Source: Microbacterium sp. A20
Lineage (GTDB): Bacteria; Actinomycetota; Actinomycetes; Actinomycetales; Microbacteriaceae
Direction of reading: 5' to 3'
DNA length: 64,000 nt
Assembly: GCF_004794515.1 (NCBI RefSeq)
Contig: NZ_SSDF01000071.1
Coordinates: forward strand, 1 to 64,000
Made by a program: the position numbers and the translations under genes. The notes under the pieces were generated by a model. That model saw only the letters and a list, made by a program, of their open reading frames with translations. It was not told where the DNA came from and searched no databases. This document shows, one piece after another, positions 44,779 through 53,778 of the stretch (positions are counted from its first letter, which is position 1; every line of letters starts with the position of its first letter).

Positions 44779-45176
44779 TCCTCGTCGACTCCTCCGCGTG
44801 GATCGCCTACCTTCGTGGCCTCGACGTGCCGGTCGTCGAGCGACTCGACGCCCTGATCGGCGCGGGCGCGGACATCGCGATCACCGAGCCGGTGATCATG
44901 GAACTGCTCGCCGGGGCTCGGCGACCGCCGGAGCTCGCGAGGGTGGAGGCGCTCGCGAACGGGTTGCCGCTCGCGCCGCTGCGCACGGTCACCGACTTCC
45001 GAGATGCGGCAGAGCTCTACCGAGCCTCGGCGGCGAACGGGCACCCTATCCGCAGCATGGTCGACTGCCTGATCGCCGCCGTCGCGATACGCCGCGACGT
45101 CCCGCTCCTGCACGCTGACAGGGACTTCGAATTCCTCGCCGAGATCAGTCCGCTCCGACTCGACGTCGAGGCGTAG
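44775..45176 (+). CDS. vapC: VapC-type PIN-domain ribonuclease toxin
   Basis: 133 residues. PIN-domain acidic residues appear in ILVDSSAW (Asp), [12 protein letters not shown] (Glu), SMVDCLIAA (Asp) and LLHADRDFE (Asp), so the metal-dependent RNase site is intact. GTG 44775 overlaps the vapB stop codon. Cuts RNA when VapB is lost. Confidence 0.93.
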   Translation: MILVDSSAWIAYLRGLDVPVVERLDALIGAGADIAITEPVIMELLAGARRPPELARVEALANGLPLAPLRTVTDFRDAAELYRASAANGHPIRSMVDCLIAAVAIRRDVPLLHADRDFEFLAEISPLRLDVEA

Positions 45177-45185
45177 TCGCCGGGC

Positions 45186-45590
45186 TCAGTCGCGGCGCGA
45201 GCGATTCTTCTGCGGGCGGAGGATGAAGCCGAAGATGCCGTTGATCACCGAGATGATGAGCGCAGCGAGCACGCCCCACCAGAAGTCGCCGACCGTCAGA
45301 CCCCAGCCGAAGCCGCTCGTGATCCAGGCGGTCAGCCACAGCAGGAACCCGTTGATCAGGAATCCGATCAGGCCGAACGTGATGATGTAGAGCGGGAACG
45401 CGACGATCTTCACGACCGTGCCGATGATCGTGTTGACGATGGCGAAGATCGCGGCCACCGCCAGCAGCGTCAGCACGACCTGCAGGGTCTCGCCGGGCGG
45501 GAACGCCCTGATCGTGACCTGGAGGGCGGGGATCAGCGTGACGACCCAGATGGCGAACGCGTTGACGACGACACGGATGATGAAGCGCAT
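45186..45590 (-). CDS. Phage-holin-family four-helix membrane protein
   Basis: 134 residues with four membrane helices and a basic C-terminal tail (RPQKNRSRRD). Matches the PF04020-type proteins common in actinobacteria (NTIIGTVVKIVAFPLYIITFGLIG in outline). Despite the family name there is no phage context here; role unknown. Ends 10 bp from vapC (convergent). Confidence 0.85.
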   Translation of the reverse strand: MRFIIRVVVNAFAIWVVTLIPALQVTIRAFPPGETLQVVLTLLAVAAIFAIVNTIIGTVVKIVAFPLYIITFGLIGFLINGFLLWLTAWITSGFGWGLTVGDFWWGVLAALIISVINGIFGFILRPQKNRSRRD

Positions 45591-45624
45591 AGTCCGACCA
45601 GTGTCGCACGGACGCCGGTGAGAG

Positions 45625-46008
45625 TCAGCCTGCGGCGTCGCTCACGGGAATTCGGTTCGCGCGGATGCGCTGCTCCGACTCGTCGAGATCGATCGCGCCG
45701 GAGGCCACTCCGACGACGAGATCGAACGCATCGTCGGTGGTGAAGCGGTGCTTCCAGCCGTTGATCCACAGGAACGCGACGAAGCTCGTCCACGCCGTCC
45801 GCTTGTTCCCGTCGAATAGCGGGTGGTTGCGCGCCAAGGATTCGAGGAGCGCAGCGGCCTTTCGATCGATCGTTTCGTAGGCGTCGTCGCCGAACAGTGA
45901 AGCCGCGGGTCTCGCGAGGGCCGAGGCGAGCAGGCCTGCATCCCGAACGTGAAATCCGAGCCTTTCGACGATCTGGAGACCGTCTTCCAGGGTGAGGTAC
46001 TCGGTCAT
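45625..46008 (-). CDS. doc: Fic/Doc-family toxin
   Basis: 127 residues. The active motif is HPLFDGNKRTAW, the HxFx(D)GNKR signature of Fic/Doc enzymes that modify translation factors by phosphorylation or AMPylation. Length fits Doc. Follows its antitoxin by an ATGA overlap (46005-46008). Confidence 0.92.
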   Translation of the reverse strand: MTEYLTLEDGLQIVERLGFHVRDAGLLASALARPAASLFGDDAYETIDRKAAALLESLARNHPLFDGNKRTAWTSFVAFLWINGWKHRFTTDDAFDLVVGVASGAIDLDESEQRIRANRIPVSDAAG

Positions 46009-46211
46009 GCGTCTTCGAGGCGCTCGAGCAGGGCTTTGTCATTGTCGAGCACGAAGTCAACGGCGGAATCCACGAGAGCCGAGCGGCTCGTGTCATTCGC
46101 GAACCGCGTCGCCGCCTCGATGATCACCGCGTGCTTCGACATGTGCCGCGCACGCGCGATCGCCTCGAGCTGTGCATCGAGTTCGTCCGGGAGCCGCACC
46201 GTCATCGCCAT
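46005..46211 (-). CDS. Ribbon-helix-helix antitoxin for Doc
   Basis: 68 residues. MTVRLPDELDAQLEAIARAR opens a CopG-type ribbon-helix-helix, followed by an acidic C-terminal helix for toxin binding. ATG 46211 is supported by -10 TACCAT (46218-46223) ending 6 nt before it. A second in-frame ATG is two codons later. Coupled to doc. Confidence 0.9.
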   Translation of the reverse strand: MAMTVRLPDELDAQLEAIARARHMSKHAVIIEAATRFANDTSRSALVDSAVDFVLDNDKALLERLEDA

Positions 46212-46223
46212 ACCAAAATGGTA
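46211..46223 (-). promoter_or_regulatory. Antitoxin operator overlapping the -10 and start codon
   Basis: TACCA-AAA-TGGTA is a perfect inverted repeat, with a further TACCA at 46222-46226. On the minus strand it covers the -10 TACCAT and the leaderless start, so binding would block initiation of transcription and occlude the 5' end. Confidence 0.7.
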
Positions 46224-46285
46224 CCACCGCCGATGTCGCGTGAACAGGGCCATCCCCGCCTCCGCCCCCCTCGTAGACTCGACCC

Positions 46286-47353
46286 GTGACCGAGCCGATC
46301 CTGCCCCGTATCCGACCCGCCATCGCCGCCCTCGCGCCGTACCGGCAGGGCAAGCAGGCCGGACCCGACGCGTTCAAGCTCTCCAGCAACGAGAACCCGT
46401 TCGAGCCGTTGCCGTCGGTGCTCGAAGCCCTGCAGCGCACGACGCCGATCAACCGCTACCCCGACGCCACCGCCGGCCGACTGCGCGAGCGCCTCGGTGC
46501 GCGCTACGGCGTCGCCCCCGAGCAGGTGCACGTCGCCTCCGGCAGCGTCTCGATCCTCCACCAGCTGATCCTCGCGACCGCCTCGGTCGGCGACGAGGTC
46601 ATCTACGCCTGGCGCTCCTTCGAGGCATACCCGAGCCTTCCGCTGGTCGCCGGTGCGACCGGGGTCCAGGTGCCGCTCACAGCCGACTCCCGCCACGACC
46701 TCGACGCGATGGCGGATGCCGTCACCGAGCGCACCCGCGCGATCATCCTCTGCACCCCGAACAATCCGACCGGGCCGATCATCACCTCGGCGGAGTTCGC
46801 TGCCTTCGTCGAACGCGTCCCGAGCGACATCCTGATCATCCTCGACGAGGCGTACGCCGAGTTCGTGACGGCGCGGGATGCCATCGACGGTCTGGCCGAG
46901 CGCGTGTTTGAGCAGCACCCGAACGTGGTGGTGCTGCGCACCTTCTCGAAGGCCTACGGTCTCGCCGGCCTCCGCATCGGCTACGCGATCGGCCACGAGA
47001 AGGTGCTCGATGCCGCACGCACCACGGGCATCCCGCTCTCGGTCACCTCGGCCGCCGAGAACGCCGCCATCGCGAGCCTCGACGCCGAGCCGGAGCTCCT
47101 CGAGCGGGTGGCCATCATCGTCGAGCGGCGCGGAAGCCTGGTGGAGGGGCTTCGCGCGCAGGGCTGGGACGTCCCGGACTCCCAGTCGAACTTCGTGTGG
47201 CTGCCGACCGGCGAGCGCACCGACGAGGTGGCTGCTGCCTTCGTCGGGAACGACCTCGTCGTGCGTCCGTTCTCGGGCGACGGCATCCGCATCTCCGTCG
47301 GCGAGGAAGCCTCCCTCGACCGCGTGCTCGAGGTCGCCGCCTCGGTTCGCTGA
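46286..47353 (+). CDS. hisC: Histidinol-phosphate/aromatic aminotransferase
   Basis: Class I/II PLP aminotransferase, 355 residues. KLSSNENPFEP, TPNNPTGPI, ILDEAYAEF and the PLP lysine in RTFSKAYGLAGLRIGYA are all present. Outside a his operon, such genes in actinobacteria often encode the aromatic aminotransferase Pat; the two roles cannot be separated by sequence here. TAGACT (46274-46279) ends 6 nt before GTG 46286: leaderless. Confidence 0.9.
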   Translation: MTEPILPRIRPAIAALAPYRQGKQAGPDAFKLSSNENPFEPLPSVLEALQRTTPINRYPDATAGRLRERLGARYGVAPEQVHVASGSVSILHQLILATASVGDEVIYAWRSFEAYPSLPLVAGATGVQVPLTADSRHDLDAMADAVTERTRAIILCTPNNPTGPIITSAEFAAFVERVPSDILIILDEAYAEFVTARDAIDGLAERVFEQHPNVVVLRTFSKAYGLAGLRIGYAIGHEKVLDAARTTGIPLSVTSAAENAAIASLDAEPELLERVAIIVERRGSLVEGLRAQGWDVPDSQSNFVWLPTGERTDEVAAAFVGNDLVVRPFSGDGIRISVGEEASLDRVLEVAASVR

Positions 47354-47458
47354 TCCGCGCTCGCCGCGTTATTCTGCGGTTTTCTCCGGCTTCCGGGCAG
47401 TTACAAGGGGCCCCTAGGTATGCGTGACCGGGCATGCCGACGCGGGTAGCGTGAGAGC

Positions 47459-48586
47459 GTGACCACCCCCGAGACCCCCCTTGTGAGCGTTCTGGATGAG
47501 ACCGGACGGTTCGCGCCGTCCGCCGCCGCCGAGCGATATCTTCCCCTGATCGAGGCGATCGGCGATGCGGAGCTCGAGCAGTTCTACCGCGACATGGTCG
47601 TCATCCGCGCGATCGACACCCAGGCCACAAACCTGCAGCGGCAGGGGCAGCTCGCCCTGTGGCCGCCGAGCCGTGGACAGGAGGCCGCGCAGGTCGGCTC
47701 CGGTCGTGCTGCTCGCGCGCAGGACACGATCTTCCCCTCGTACCGCGAGCACGCGGTGACCCGCATCCGCGGCGTCGACCCGATCGACATCATCAAGCTG
47801 ATGCGCGGCGTCTCGCACGGCGGATGGGACCCGACCGACCCGAAGAACGGCAACACGCGTCTCTACACGCTCGTGCTCGGCTCGCAGGTGCTGCACGCCG
47901 CGGGCTACGGGATGGGGCTCGTCTTCGACGGCCGCACCGGCACCGGCGATGTCGACCGCGACGAGGCCGTGATCGTCTACTACGGCGACGGCGCGTCCAG
48001 CCAGGGCGACGTGCACGAGGCGATGGTCTTCGCCGCGAGCTACCAGGCGCCGACCGTCTTCTTCCTCCAGAACAACCACTGGGCGATCTCCGTGCCGGTG
48101 TCGACGCAGTCGCGCGTGCCGCTGGTGCAGCGCAGTGCCGGCTACGGCATCCCGAGCGTCCGGGTCGACGGCAACGACGTGCTCGCCAGCTACGCCGTCT
48201 CCCGAGTCGCGCTCGATGATGCCCGCAGCGGCAAGGGCCCCCAGGCGATCGAGGCCGTGACCTACCGACTCGGCGCGCACACCACGAGCGACGACCCGAC
48301 GAAGTACCGCGGCAGCGACGAGGAGCAGTACTGGGCCGGCCGCGATCCGATCGTCCGGATGCGCGCCTTCCTCGAGGGGCGTGGAGCATCGGCGCAGCTG
48401 TTCGCCGACGTCGAAGCCGAGGCGGCGGATGCCGCGGAAGACCTTCGCGCCCGCAGCGTCGAGCTCGGACCCCCCAGCGCCGACAAGATGTTCGACCACG
48501 TGTACAGCGAACCGCATCCGCTGATCGACCAGCAGAAGGCCTGGCACGCGCAGTACGAGGCGTCCTTCGAAGGAGAAGCCCGATGA
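47459..48586 (+). CDS. 2-oxoacid dehydrogenase E1 alpha
   Basis: Thiamine-diphosphate dehydrogenase subunit, 375 residues, of the branched-chain type. The TPP motif GDGASSQGDVHEAMVFA and the HAVTRIRG/ITPS-like region are visible, as is LGAHTTSDDPTKYR near the C-terminus. With E1 beta it decarboxylates a branched-chain 2-oxoacid (or pyruvate). -35 GTGACC (47424-47429), 17-bp spacer and -10 TAGCGT (47447-47452) lead to the leaderless GTG 47459. Overlaps the next gene by ATGA. Confidence 0.92.
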   Translation: MTTPETPLVSVLDETGRFAPSAAAERYLPLIEAIGDAELEQFYRDMVVIRAIDTQATNLQRQGQLALWPPSRGQEAAQVGSGRAARAQDTIFPSYREHAVTRIRGVDPIDIIKLMRGVSHGGWDPTDPKNGNTRLYTLVLGSQVLHAAGYGMGLVFDGRTGTGDVDRDEAVIVYYGDGASSQGDVHEAMVFAASYQAPTVFFLQNNHWAISVPVSTQSRVPLVQRSAGYGIPSVRVDGNDVLASYAVSRVALDDARSGKGPQAIEAVTYRLGAHTTSDDPTKYRGSDEEQYWAGRDPIVRMRAFLEGRGASAQLFADVEAEAADAAEDLRARSVELGPPSADKMFDHVYSEPHPLIDQQKAWHAQYEASFEGEAR

Positions 48587-49563
48587 CCCTCGAGACGATG
48601 CCGCTCAGCAAGGCCCTGAACGCGGGCATGCGCAAGGCGATGGAGAACGACCCGAAGGTCCTGCTCATGGGCGAGGACATCGGCAAGCTCGGCGGCGTCT
48701 TCCGCGTGACCGAGCACCTGCAGCGGGACTTCGGCGACCGCCGGGTGCTCGACACCCCGCTCGCCGAGTCCGGGATCGTCGGCACCGCGATCGGCATGGC
48801 GATGGTCGGATACCGCCCGGTCATCGAGATCCAGTTCGACGGTTTCGTGTTCCCGGCGTTCGACCAGATCACCACGCAGCTCGCGAAGCTCACCAACCGG
48901 CACGAGGGCGCGCTCAGCATGCCGATCGTGATCCGCATCCCCTACGGCGGGCACATCGGCGCGGTCGAGCACCACCAGGAGAGCCCGGAGGCGTACTTCG
49001 CGCACACTCCCGGCCTGCGCGTGGTCTCGCCGTCGACGCCCAACGACGCCTACTGGATGATCCAGGAGGCGATCGCCTCGAACGACCCCGTGATCTTCAT
49101 GGAGCCGAAGAGCCGGTACTGGCAGAAGGGCGAGGTCGAGCTCGACTCCTCCGCCGTCCCGCTGCACTCCTCGCGCGTCGTCCGCACCGGGAGCGACGTG
49201 ACCCTCGTCGGGCACGGGGCCATGGTCACCACGCTGCTGCAGGCGGCCGCGCTCGCCGAGGCCGAGGGCACGAGCTGTGAGGTCGTCGACGTGCGCTCGC
49301 TCTCTCCGGTCGACTACGAGCCCATCCTCGACTCCATCCGCAAGACCGGACGCATGGTCTACGCGCAGGAGGCCCAGGGCTTCGGGAGCATCGGCGGCGA
49401 GATCGCGGCCACCGTCATGGAGCGCGCGTTCTATGCGCTCGAGGCTCCGGTGCTGCGCGTCTCCGGCTACGACACCCCGTTCCCGCCGGCGAAGCTTGAG
49501 GGCGCATATCTCCCGGATGCCGACCGCATCCTCGAAGCCGTCGACCGTTCACTGGCCTACTGA
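48583..49563 (+). CDS. 2-oxoacid dehydrogenase E1 beta
   Basis: 326 residues, transketolase-like pyrimidine-binding domain ([18 protein letters not shown] in outline) and C-terminal transketolase domain with [13 protein letters not shown] and [15 protein letters not shown]. Forms the alpha2beta2 E1 with the preceding subunit, to which it is translationally coupled. Confidence 0.93.
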   Translation: MTLETMPLSKALNAGMRKAMENDPKVLLMGEDIGKLGGVFRVTEHLQRDFGDRRVLDTPLAESGIVGTAIGMAMVGYRPVIEIQFDGFVFPAFDQITTQLAKLTNRHEGALSMPIVIRIPYGGHIGAVEHHQESPEAYFAHTPGLRVVSPSTPNDAYWMIQEAIASNDPVIFMEPKSRYWQKGEVELDSSAVPLHSSRVVRTGSDVTLVGHGAMVTTLLQAAALAEAEGTSCEVVDVRSLSPVDYEPILDSIRKTGRMVYAQEAQGFGSIGGEIAATVMERAFYALEAPVLRVSGYDTPFPPAKLEGAYLPDADRILEAVDRSLAY

Positions 49564-49591
49564 CATCCCCGCTCGGCCGAAAGGACTCGTC

Positions 49592-50944
49592 ATGAGCACG
49601 CAGAACTTCAACCTCCCCGACGTCGGGGAGGGCCTGACCGAGGCGGAGATCGTCGCCTGGAAGGTCGCCCCCGGTGACACGGTCGCGATCAACGATGTGA
49701 TCTGCGAGATCGAGACGGCCAAGTCGCTCGTGGAGCTGCCGTCTCCGCACGCGGGTGTCGTCGGCGAGCTGCTCGCCGCCGAAGGAGCGACGGTCGAGGT
49801 CGGGTCGCCGATCATCACCTTCGTGACGGATGCTCGTGACGACGCAGGTCCCGGGGTCGTCACCACGGCCGAGGCGCCCGCGCCGGAGGAGGGCGGCGGC
49901 TCGGTGCTCGTCGGCTACGGCACGGGTGGCGGTGCGACCTCGCGCCGCAAGCGTCCGGCCGAGCGTCCGGTCCGCTCCTCGGTGGGAGTGATCGCCAAGC
50001 CGCCGATCCGCAAGCTCGCGCGCGATCTCGGCGTCGATCTCACCGCGGTCGCCGCGACCGGGGCCGACGGCGAGGTCACTCGCGACGACGTGGTCAAGCA
50101 TGCCTCGCAGGCGAGTGTCTTCCGCAACATCGAGACGCCGGAGTGGGGCGATGTCCGCGAGGAGACGGTGCCCGCGCCGCAGGCTGCTCCGGCCGGACTC
50201 GCACGCGGTCTCACCGCGACCCGTCCTTCCGCCGCCGGCGACGACCGCACCGAGTCCATCCCGGTCAAGGGTGTGCGCAAGGCCACCTCCTCGGCCATGG
50301 TGCAGAGCGCGTACTCGGCCCCGCACGTGACGGTGTGGAAGGAGGTCGACGCCAGCCGCACGATGGAGCTCGTGAAGCGACTCAAGGCCTCGCCCGACTA
50401 CGCCGACATCAAGGTGTCGCCGCTGCTCATCGTGGCCCGCGCCGTGATCTGGGCGGCCCGTCGCACGCCGATGGTGAACGCCGCCTGGATCGAGACGGAC
50501 GCCGGCGCCGAGATCGCCGTGCGCCACTACGTGAACCTCGGTATCGCCGCCGCCACCCCGCGCGGCCTGCTCGTGCCGAACATCAAGGACGCGCAGGACC
50601 TGAGCATGAAGGACCTGGCGCGGGCGCTGAACCGCCTGACGCTCACGGCGCGAGAGGGCAAGACGCCGCCGGCCGATCAGCAGGGCGGCACGATCACGAT
50701 CACGAACATCGGCGTGTTCGGGATGGATGCCGGCACCCCGATCATCAACCCCGGCGAGGCCGGCATCGTGGCGATGGGCGCCATCAGCCAGAAGCCGTGG
50801 GTCGTCGACGGCGAGGTGCGTCCGCGCTGGGTGACCACGGTCGCCGGATCCTTCGACCATCGCGTGATCGACGGCGACGGCATGAGCCGCTTCATCGCCG
50901 ACGTGGCATCCGTGCTCGAGGAGCCCGCGCTGCTGGTCGAGTGA
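49592..50944 (+). CDS. 2-oxoacid dehydrogenase E2 (dihydrolipoyl acyltransferase)
   Basis: 450 residues. Lipoyl domain with the lipoylated Lys44 in [12 protein letters not shown]; peripheral subunit-binding domain near 133-170 ([24 protein letters not shown]); acyltransferase domain ending in the catalytic [11 protein letters not shown]. Transfers the acyl group to CoA. AAAGGA precedes ATG 49592. No E3 gene is in the window, so a shared lipoamide dehydrogenase must be used. Confidence 0.94.
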   Translation: MSTQNFNLPDVGEGLTEAEIVAWKVAPGDTVAINDVICEIETAKSLVELPSPHAGVVGELLAAEGATVEVGSPIITFVTDARDDAGPGVVTTAEAPAPEEGGGSVLVGYGTGGGATSRRKRPAERPVRSSVGVIAKPPIRKLARDLGVDLTAVAATGADGEVTRDDVVKHASQASVFRNIETPEWGDVREETVPAPQAAPAGLARGLTATRPSAAGDDRTESIPVKGVRKATSSAMVQSAYSAPHVTVWKEVDASRTMELVKRLKASPDYADIKVSPLLIVARAVIWAARRTPMVNAAWIETDAGAEIAVRHYVNLGIAAATPRGLLVPNIKDAQDLSMKDLARALNRLTLTAREGKTPPADQQGGTITITNIGVFGMDAGTPIINPGEAGIVAMGAISQKPWVVDGEVRPRWVTTVAGSFDHRVIDGDGMSRFIADVASVLEEPALLVE

Positions 50945-50981
50945 GGGCGGAGCGTCGGACCTGAGCCGCAGCATCCGGAAC

Positions 50982-51048
50982 GAAGGAGATCTCGCGTTCT
51001 GAAGGACCCCATCCCCAGGATGCTCCTTCACAACGCGAGATCTCCTTC
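50982..51048. repeat. Four-box palindrome B (19-bp period)
   Basis: GAAGGAG at 50982-50988, GAAGGAC at 51001-51007, CTCCTTC at 51023-51029 and 51042-51048. It has the same box, same 12-nt spacers, 15-nt loop and 67-bp length as palindrome A. The spacer sequences differ from A while still pairing with each other (25-nt arms with a single mismatch). It lies in the convergent spacer between E2 and the ROK gene. Confidence 0.9.
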
Positions 51049-51113
51049 GCGTTGTGCGAGGCCGGGCGGGGCGGCGAGACCGGCGGACGAGTCGCCGCGG
51101 GACTGACCCTGCG

Positions 51114-52334
51114 CTACGCGGTCGCGCGCAGGCGTTGCTCGGCGAGGAGCGGCACGGTGCGTTCGCGGGCGGCGCGCCGCGCGGTGGCGACCGCGCCGAC
51201 AGAGACGACCTCGGCGCCGAGCGTCGAGGCGAGGATCTCGGGCGCGGGGAGGTGCAGCTCTTCCGGGAGGATGCGTCGGGCGGCGGCGAGCACGGGCTCG
51301 ATGCTCTCGGCCACCGCGCCGCACACGACCACGCGTGCCGGGTCGTACATGCTGCCGAGCACGCCGACGATACGAGCGACCACTGCGCCCACGCGTTCGG
51401 CGACGAGCAGGGCGTCGGGGTCACCGGACGCGGCGAGAGTCAGCACGAGGCGCGGGTCGATGCGCTCCGCATCCACCAGGCGGCCGAGCGCGCCGTCGGC
51501 CGGAACGGCGCCGGAGGCCACAGCCGCTCGCGCCGCCTCCTGCAGGGAGTACGGCAGTCCGTTGGCGGAGCCGACTCCGACGATGTGGTCGAACACGACG
51601 CCCTCGCCCACGCCGCCGTGGGCCCCGTGGAGCACGTGCCCGTCGACGACGACCCCGCCGCCGTAGCGCTCGCTCGAGAGCAGGGCGACGTAGTCCCGGC
51701 ATCCGATGGCCGCGCCGAGTGCTCCCTCGGCGACCGCGGCGAGCTGTGCATCGTTCTTGATCTCGACGACGGGTGCCCATGCGCCCAGCGCCTCGGCGAG
51801 GCCGGGGTTGGTGCGTTCCCAGAAGCCGTCGGGGTGCGGGGGTGAGATGCCGTCACGGTCGACGGGTGCCGCGACGCCGACGCACAAGGCCAGCACGCGG
51901 TCGCGGGCGACTCCCGCCTCGTCGAGTGCGGCGCCCAGGCATTCGACGATCAGCGCGCGCCGTGCGGCCGCGGACTGCGTCTGGTCGGCCGCGACGCGGT
52001 GATGAACCAGGGTCTGGTCGAGCGGATCGGCCACGGTGACCGCGATGTGGGTGTCGCCGGCGTCGATGCCGACCACGACGCCGAGGTCGGGGGAGAGCGC
52101 GAATCGGCGGGCGGGGCGCCCCGAGCGGTAGCTTCCGGCCACGCGGGCGTTCGGGAGCTCACGGAGCACCTCCGCGCCGACCAGGGTGTCGATCGCATCG
52201 ATCGCGGTCGAGCGGGTCAGCGAGGTGCTCGCCATGACGTCGGTGGCGGTGAACTCGCCCGCGTCCCACGCGAAGCCGAGGATGGCGCCGACGCTCGCGC
52301 GCCCGGTGCCGAGTCCCGCGGAGACTTCTGTCAC
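51114..52334 (-). CDS. ROK-family repressor
   Basis: 406 residues. N-terminal winged helix (ATDVMASTSLTRSTAIDAIDTL) and a ROK sugar-kinase-like domain (GIDAGDTHIAVTVAD, IKNDAQLAAVAEGALG). The cysteine-rich zinc motif of ROK kinases (CxCGxxGC) is absent; that stretch reads GVGEGVVFDHIVGVGSANG. It is therefore a sensor rather than a kinase. Start GTG 52334 with AAGGGGC. Divergent from the GH13 sugar operon, with an inverted repeat between them; repressor of that operon by context. Confidence 0.9.
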   Translation of the reverse strand: MTEVSAGLGTGRASVGAILGFAWDAGEFTATDVMASTSLTRSTAIDAIDTLVGAEVLRELPNARVAGSYRSGRPARRFALSPDLGVVVGIDAGDTHIAVTVADPLDQTLVHHRVAADQTQSAAARRALIVECLGAALDEAGVARDRVLALCVGVAAPVDRDGISPPHPDGFWERTNPGLAEALGAWAPVVEIKNDAQLAAVAEGALGAAIGCRDYVALLSSERYGGGVVVDGHVLHGAHGGVGEGVVFDHIVGVGSANGLPYSLQEAARAAVASGAVPADGALGRLVDAERIDPRLVLTLAASGDPDALLVAERVGAVVARIVGVLGSMYDPARVVVCGAVAESIEPVLAAARRILPEELHLPAPEILASTLGAEVVSVGAVATARRAARERTVPLLAEQRLRATA

Positions 52335-52380
52335 GCCCCTTGCCTTCCTGTCGCCCGAATGAGAGAGTACCGTTCATCAG

Positions 52381-52405
52381 AGTAAATTCGCTCACTAGAT
52401 TTACT
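52381..52405. promoter_or_regulatory. ROK operator (AGTAAAT-N11-ATTTACT)
   Basis: Perfect 7-bp half-sites AGTAAAT (52381-52387) and ATTTACT (52399-52405) in AT-rich DNA 30 bp before the lipoprotein gene and 47 bp from the ROK start. AT-rich TTTACT half-sites are typical of ROK/XylR-type operators. Confidence 0.75.
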
Positions 52406-52434
52406 TTGCGGATCTACCCATCGAAAGGACGACG

Positions 52435-53778
52435 GTGTCTGTTGAACGAACACGCGCGACGCGGCTCGTAGCCGCAGCCCTCGGCGCGACGCTGGTCGGC
52501 ACCGCCCTCGCGGGCTGCTCCGCCGACTCGGGGGCGGAGACCATCCGCTTCACCTTCAGCAAGCGTGAGGCGATCGAATTCATGACCGCCCTCGTCGCCG
52601 ACTACAACTCCTCGCAGAGCGACGTGAAGGTCGAGATCGACACTTCGGGAGTCGACGTCGTCTCCGCCAGCTTCGTGCGCGGCAACCCGCCCGACATCAT
52701 GCTGGCGAACTACAACTACGAGGTCGCGAGGTTCGTGCAGCGCTGCGCACTCACCGACCTCTCCGAGACCGACGCCGCGGCGAGCATCCGCGACGACCTG
52801 CAGCCGCTGATGGATCAGTACGGTTCGTGCGAGGGGCGGCAGAGCGCCCTGCCGTACTCGGTGATGGCCGCATCCGTCATCTACAACAAGGACATCTTCG
52901 AGGAACAGGGCCTCGAGGTCCCGCAGACCTGGGACGAGCTGCTCGCCGTCTGCGACCAGCTGAAGGCCGCGGGCATCGACCCGTTCTACGGCACCTTCAA
53001 GGACGACTGGACAGTCGGTCAGGGCTGGTACGACTACACGGCGGGAGGCTCGGTCGACGTCATCGAGTTCTTCGACGCGCTCGCCGAGGAGGGCACCGCG
53101 GTCGGACCGGATTCCGAGGTCTCGTTCGAGAAGGACTTCGCCGAGCCCATGGACCGGATGCTGCAGCTCGCGAACGACTACACGAACGCGGATGCCGCGA
53201 GCCGCGCCTACGGAGACGGGAACCTGGCCTTCGGGAAGGGCGAGGCGGCCATGTACCTGCAGGGGCCGTGGGCGTTCAGCGAGATCGCGAAGACCGCGCC
53301 CGACCTGGACCTCGGCACCTTCCCGCTCCCGATGACCGACGACCCCGCCGACCTCGAGGTACGGGTCAACATGGACCTCGCCGTGATGATCCCGGAGGAG
53401 TCGCGGCACCAGGAGGCCGCCCTCGACTTCCTCGAGTACCTGTACCTGCCCGAGCACATCGAGGAGTACAACGCCTCGCAGCTCGGCTTCACCCCGACGA
53501 AGGATGCTCCGGCTCCTGAAGACCCTCGAATCGAGGGGATGATCCCCTACTACGAGGAGGGACGGATCTATCAGGGGCCCTCCGTGCTGGTGCCCAAGAC
53601 CCTCCCGATCTTCAACTACGCACAGGCGATGGTGCTCGGGGCCTCCCCGGCGGGCATCCTGCGCACCATGGACGCGGACTGGGCGCGCATCGCCTTCCGC
53701 GCCCCCATCCCTTCGACCGGCGAAACCTCGTCCGGCGACGCTTCCGCACCCGGCGAGACAGAGGAGTCCGCGCCATGA
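52435..53778 (+). CDS. Sugar-binding lipoprotein of ABC transporter
   Basis: 447 residues, family 1 solute-binding protein. Lipobox TALAGC (Cys near 27) after a Leu/Ala core. A Ser/Glu-rich tail ends the protein. AAAGGA precedes GTG 52435. First gene of the ROK-controlled operon with two permeases and a GH13 alpha-glucosidase, so the ligand is probably an alpha-glucoside such as maltose, trehalose or isomalto-oligosaccharides. Confidence 0.93.
   Translation: MSVERTRATRLVAAALGATLVGTALAGCSADSGAETIRFTFSKREAIEFMTALVADYNSSQSDVKVEIDTSGVDVVSASFVRGNPPDIMLANYNYEVARFVQRCALTDLSETDAAASIRDDLQPLMDQYGSCEGRQSALPYSVMAASVIYNKDIFEEQGLEVPQTWDELLAVCDQLKAAGIDPFYGTFKDDWTVGQGWYDYTAGGSVDVIEFFDALAEEGTAVGPDSEVSFEKDFAEPMDRMLQLANDYTNADAASRAYGDGNLAFGKGEAAMYLQGPWAFSEIAKTAPDLDLGTFPLPMTDDPADLEVRVNMDLAVMIPEESRHQEAALDFLEYLYLPEHIEEYNASQLGFTPTKDAPAPEDPRIEGMIPYYEEGRIYQGPSVLVPKTLPIFNYAQAMVLGASPAGILRTMDADWARIAFRAPIPSTGETSSGDASAPGETEESAP

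Noticed and set aside
45186..45590. Prophage remnant, because of the holin-family annotation
   Set aside because: PF04020-type membrane proteins are ordinary chromosomal genes in actinobacteria, and no phage structural, integrase or attachment sequences are nearby.
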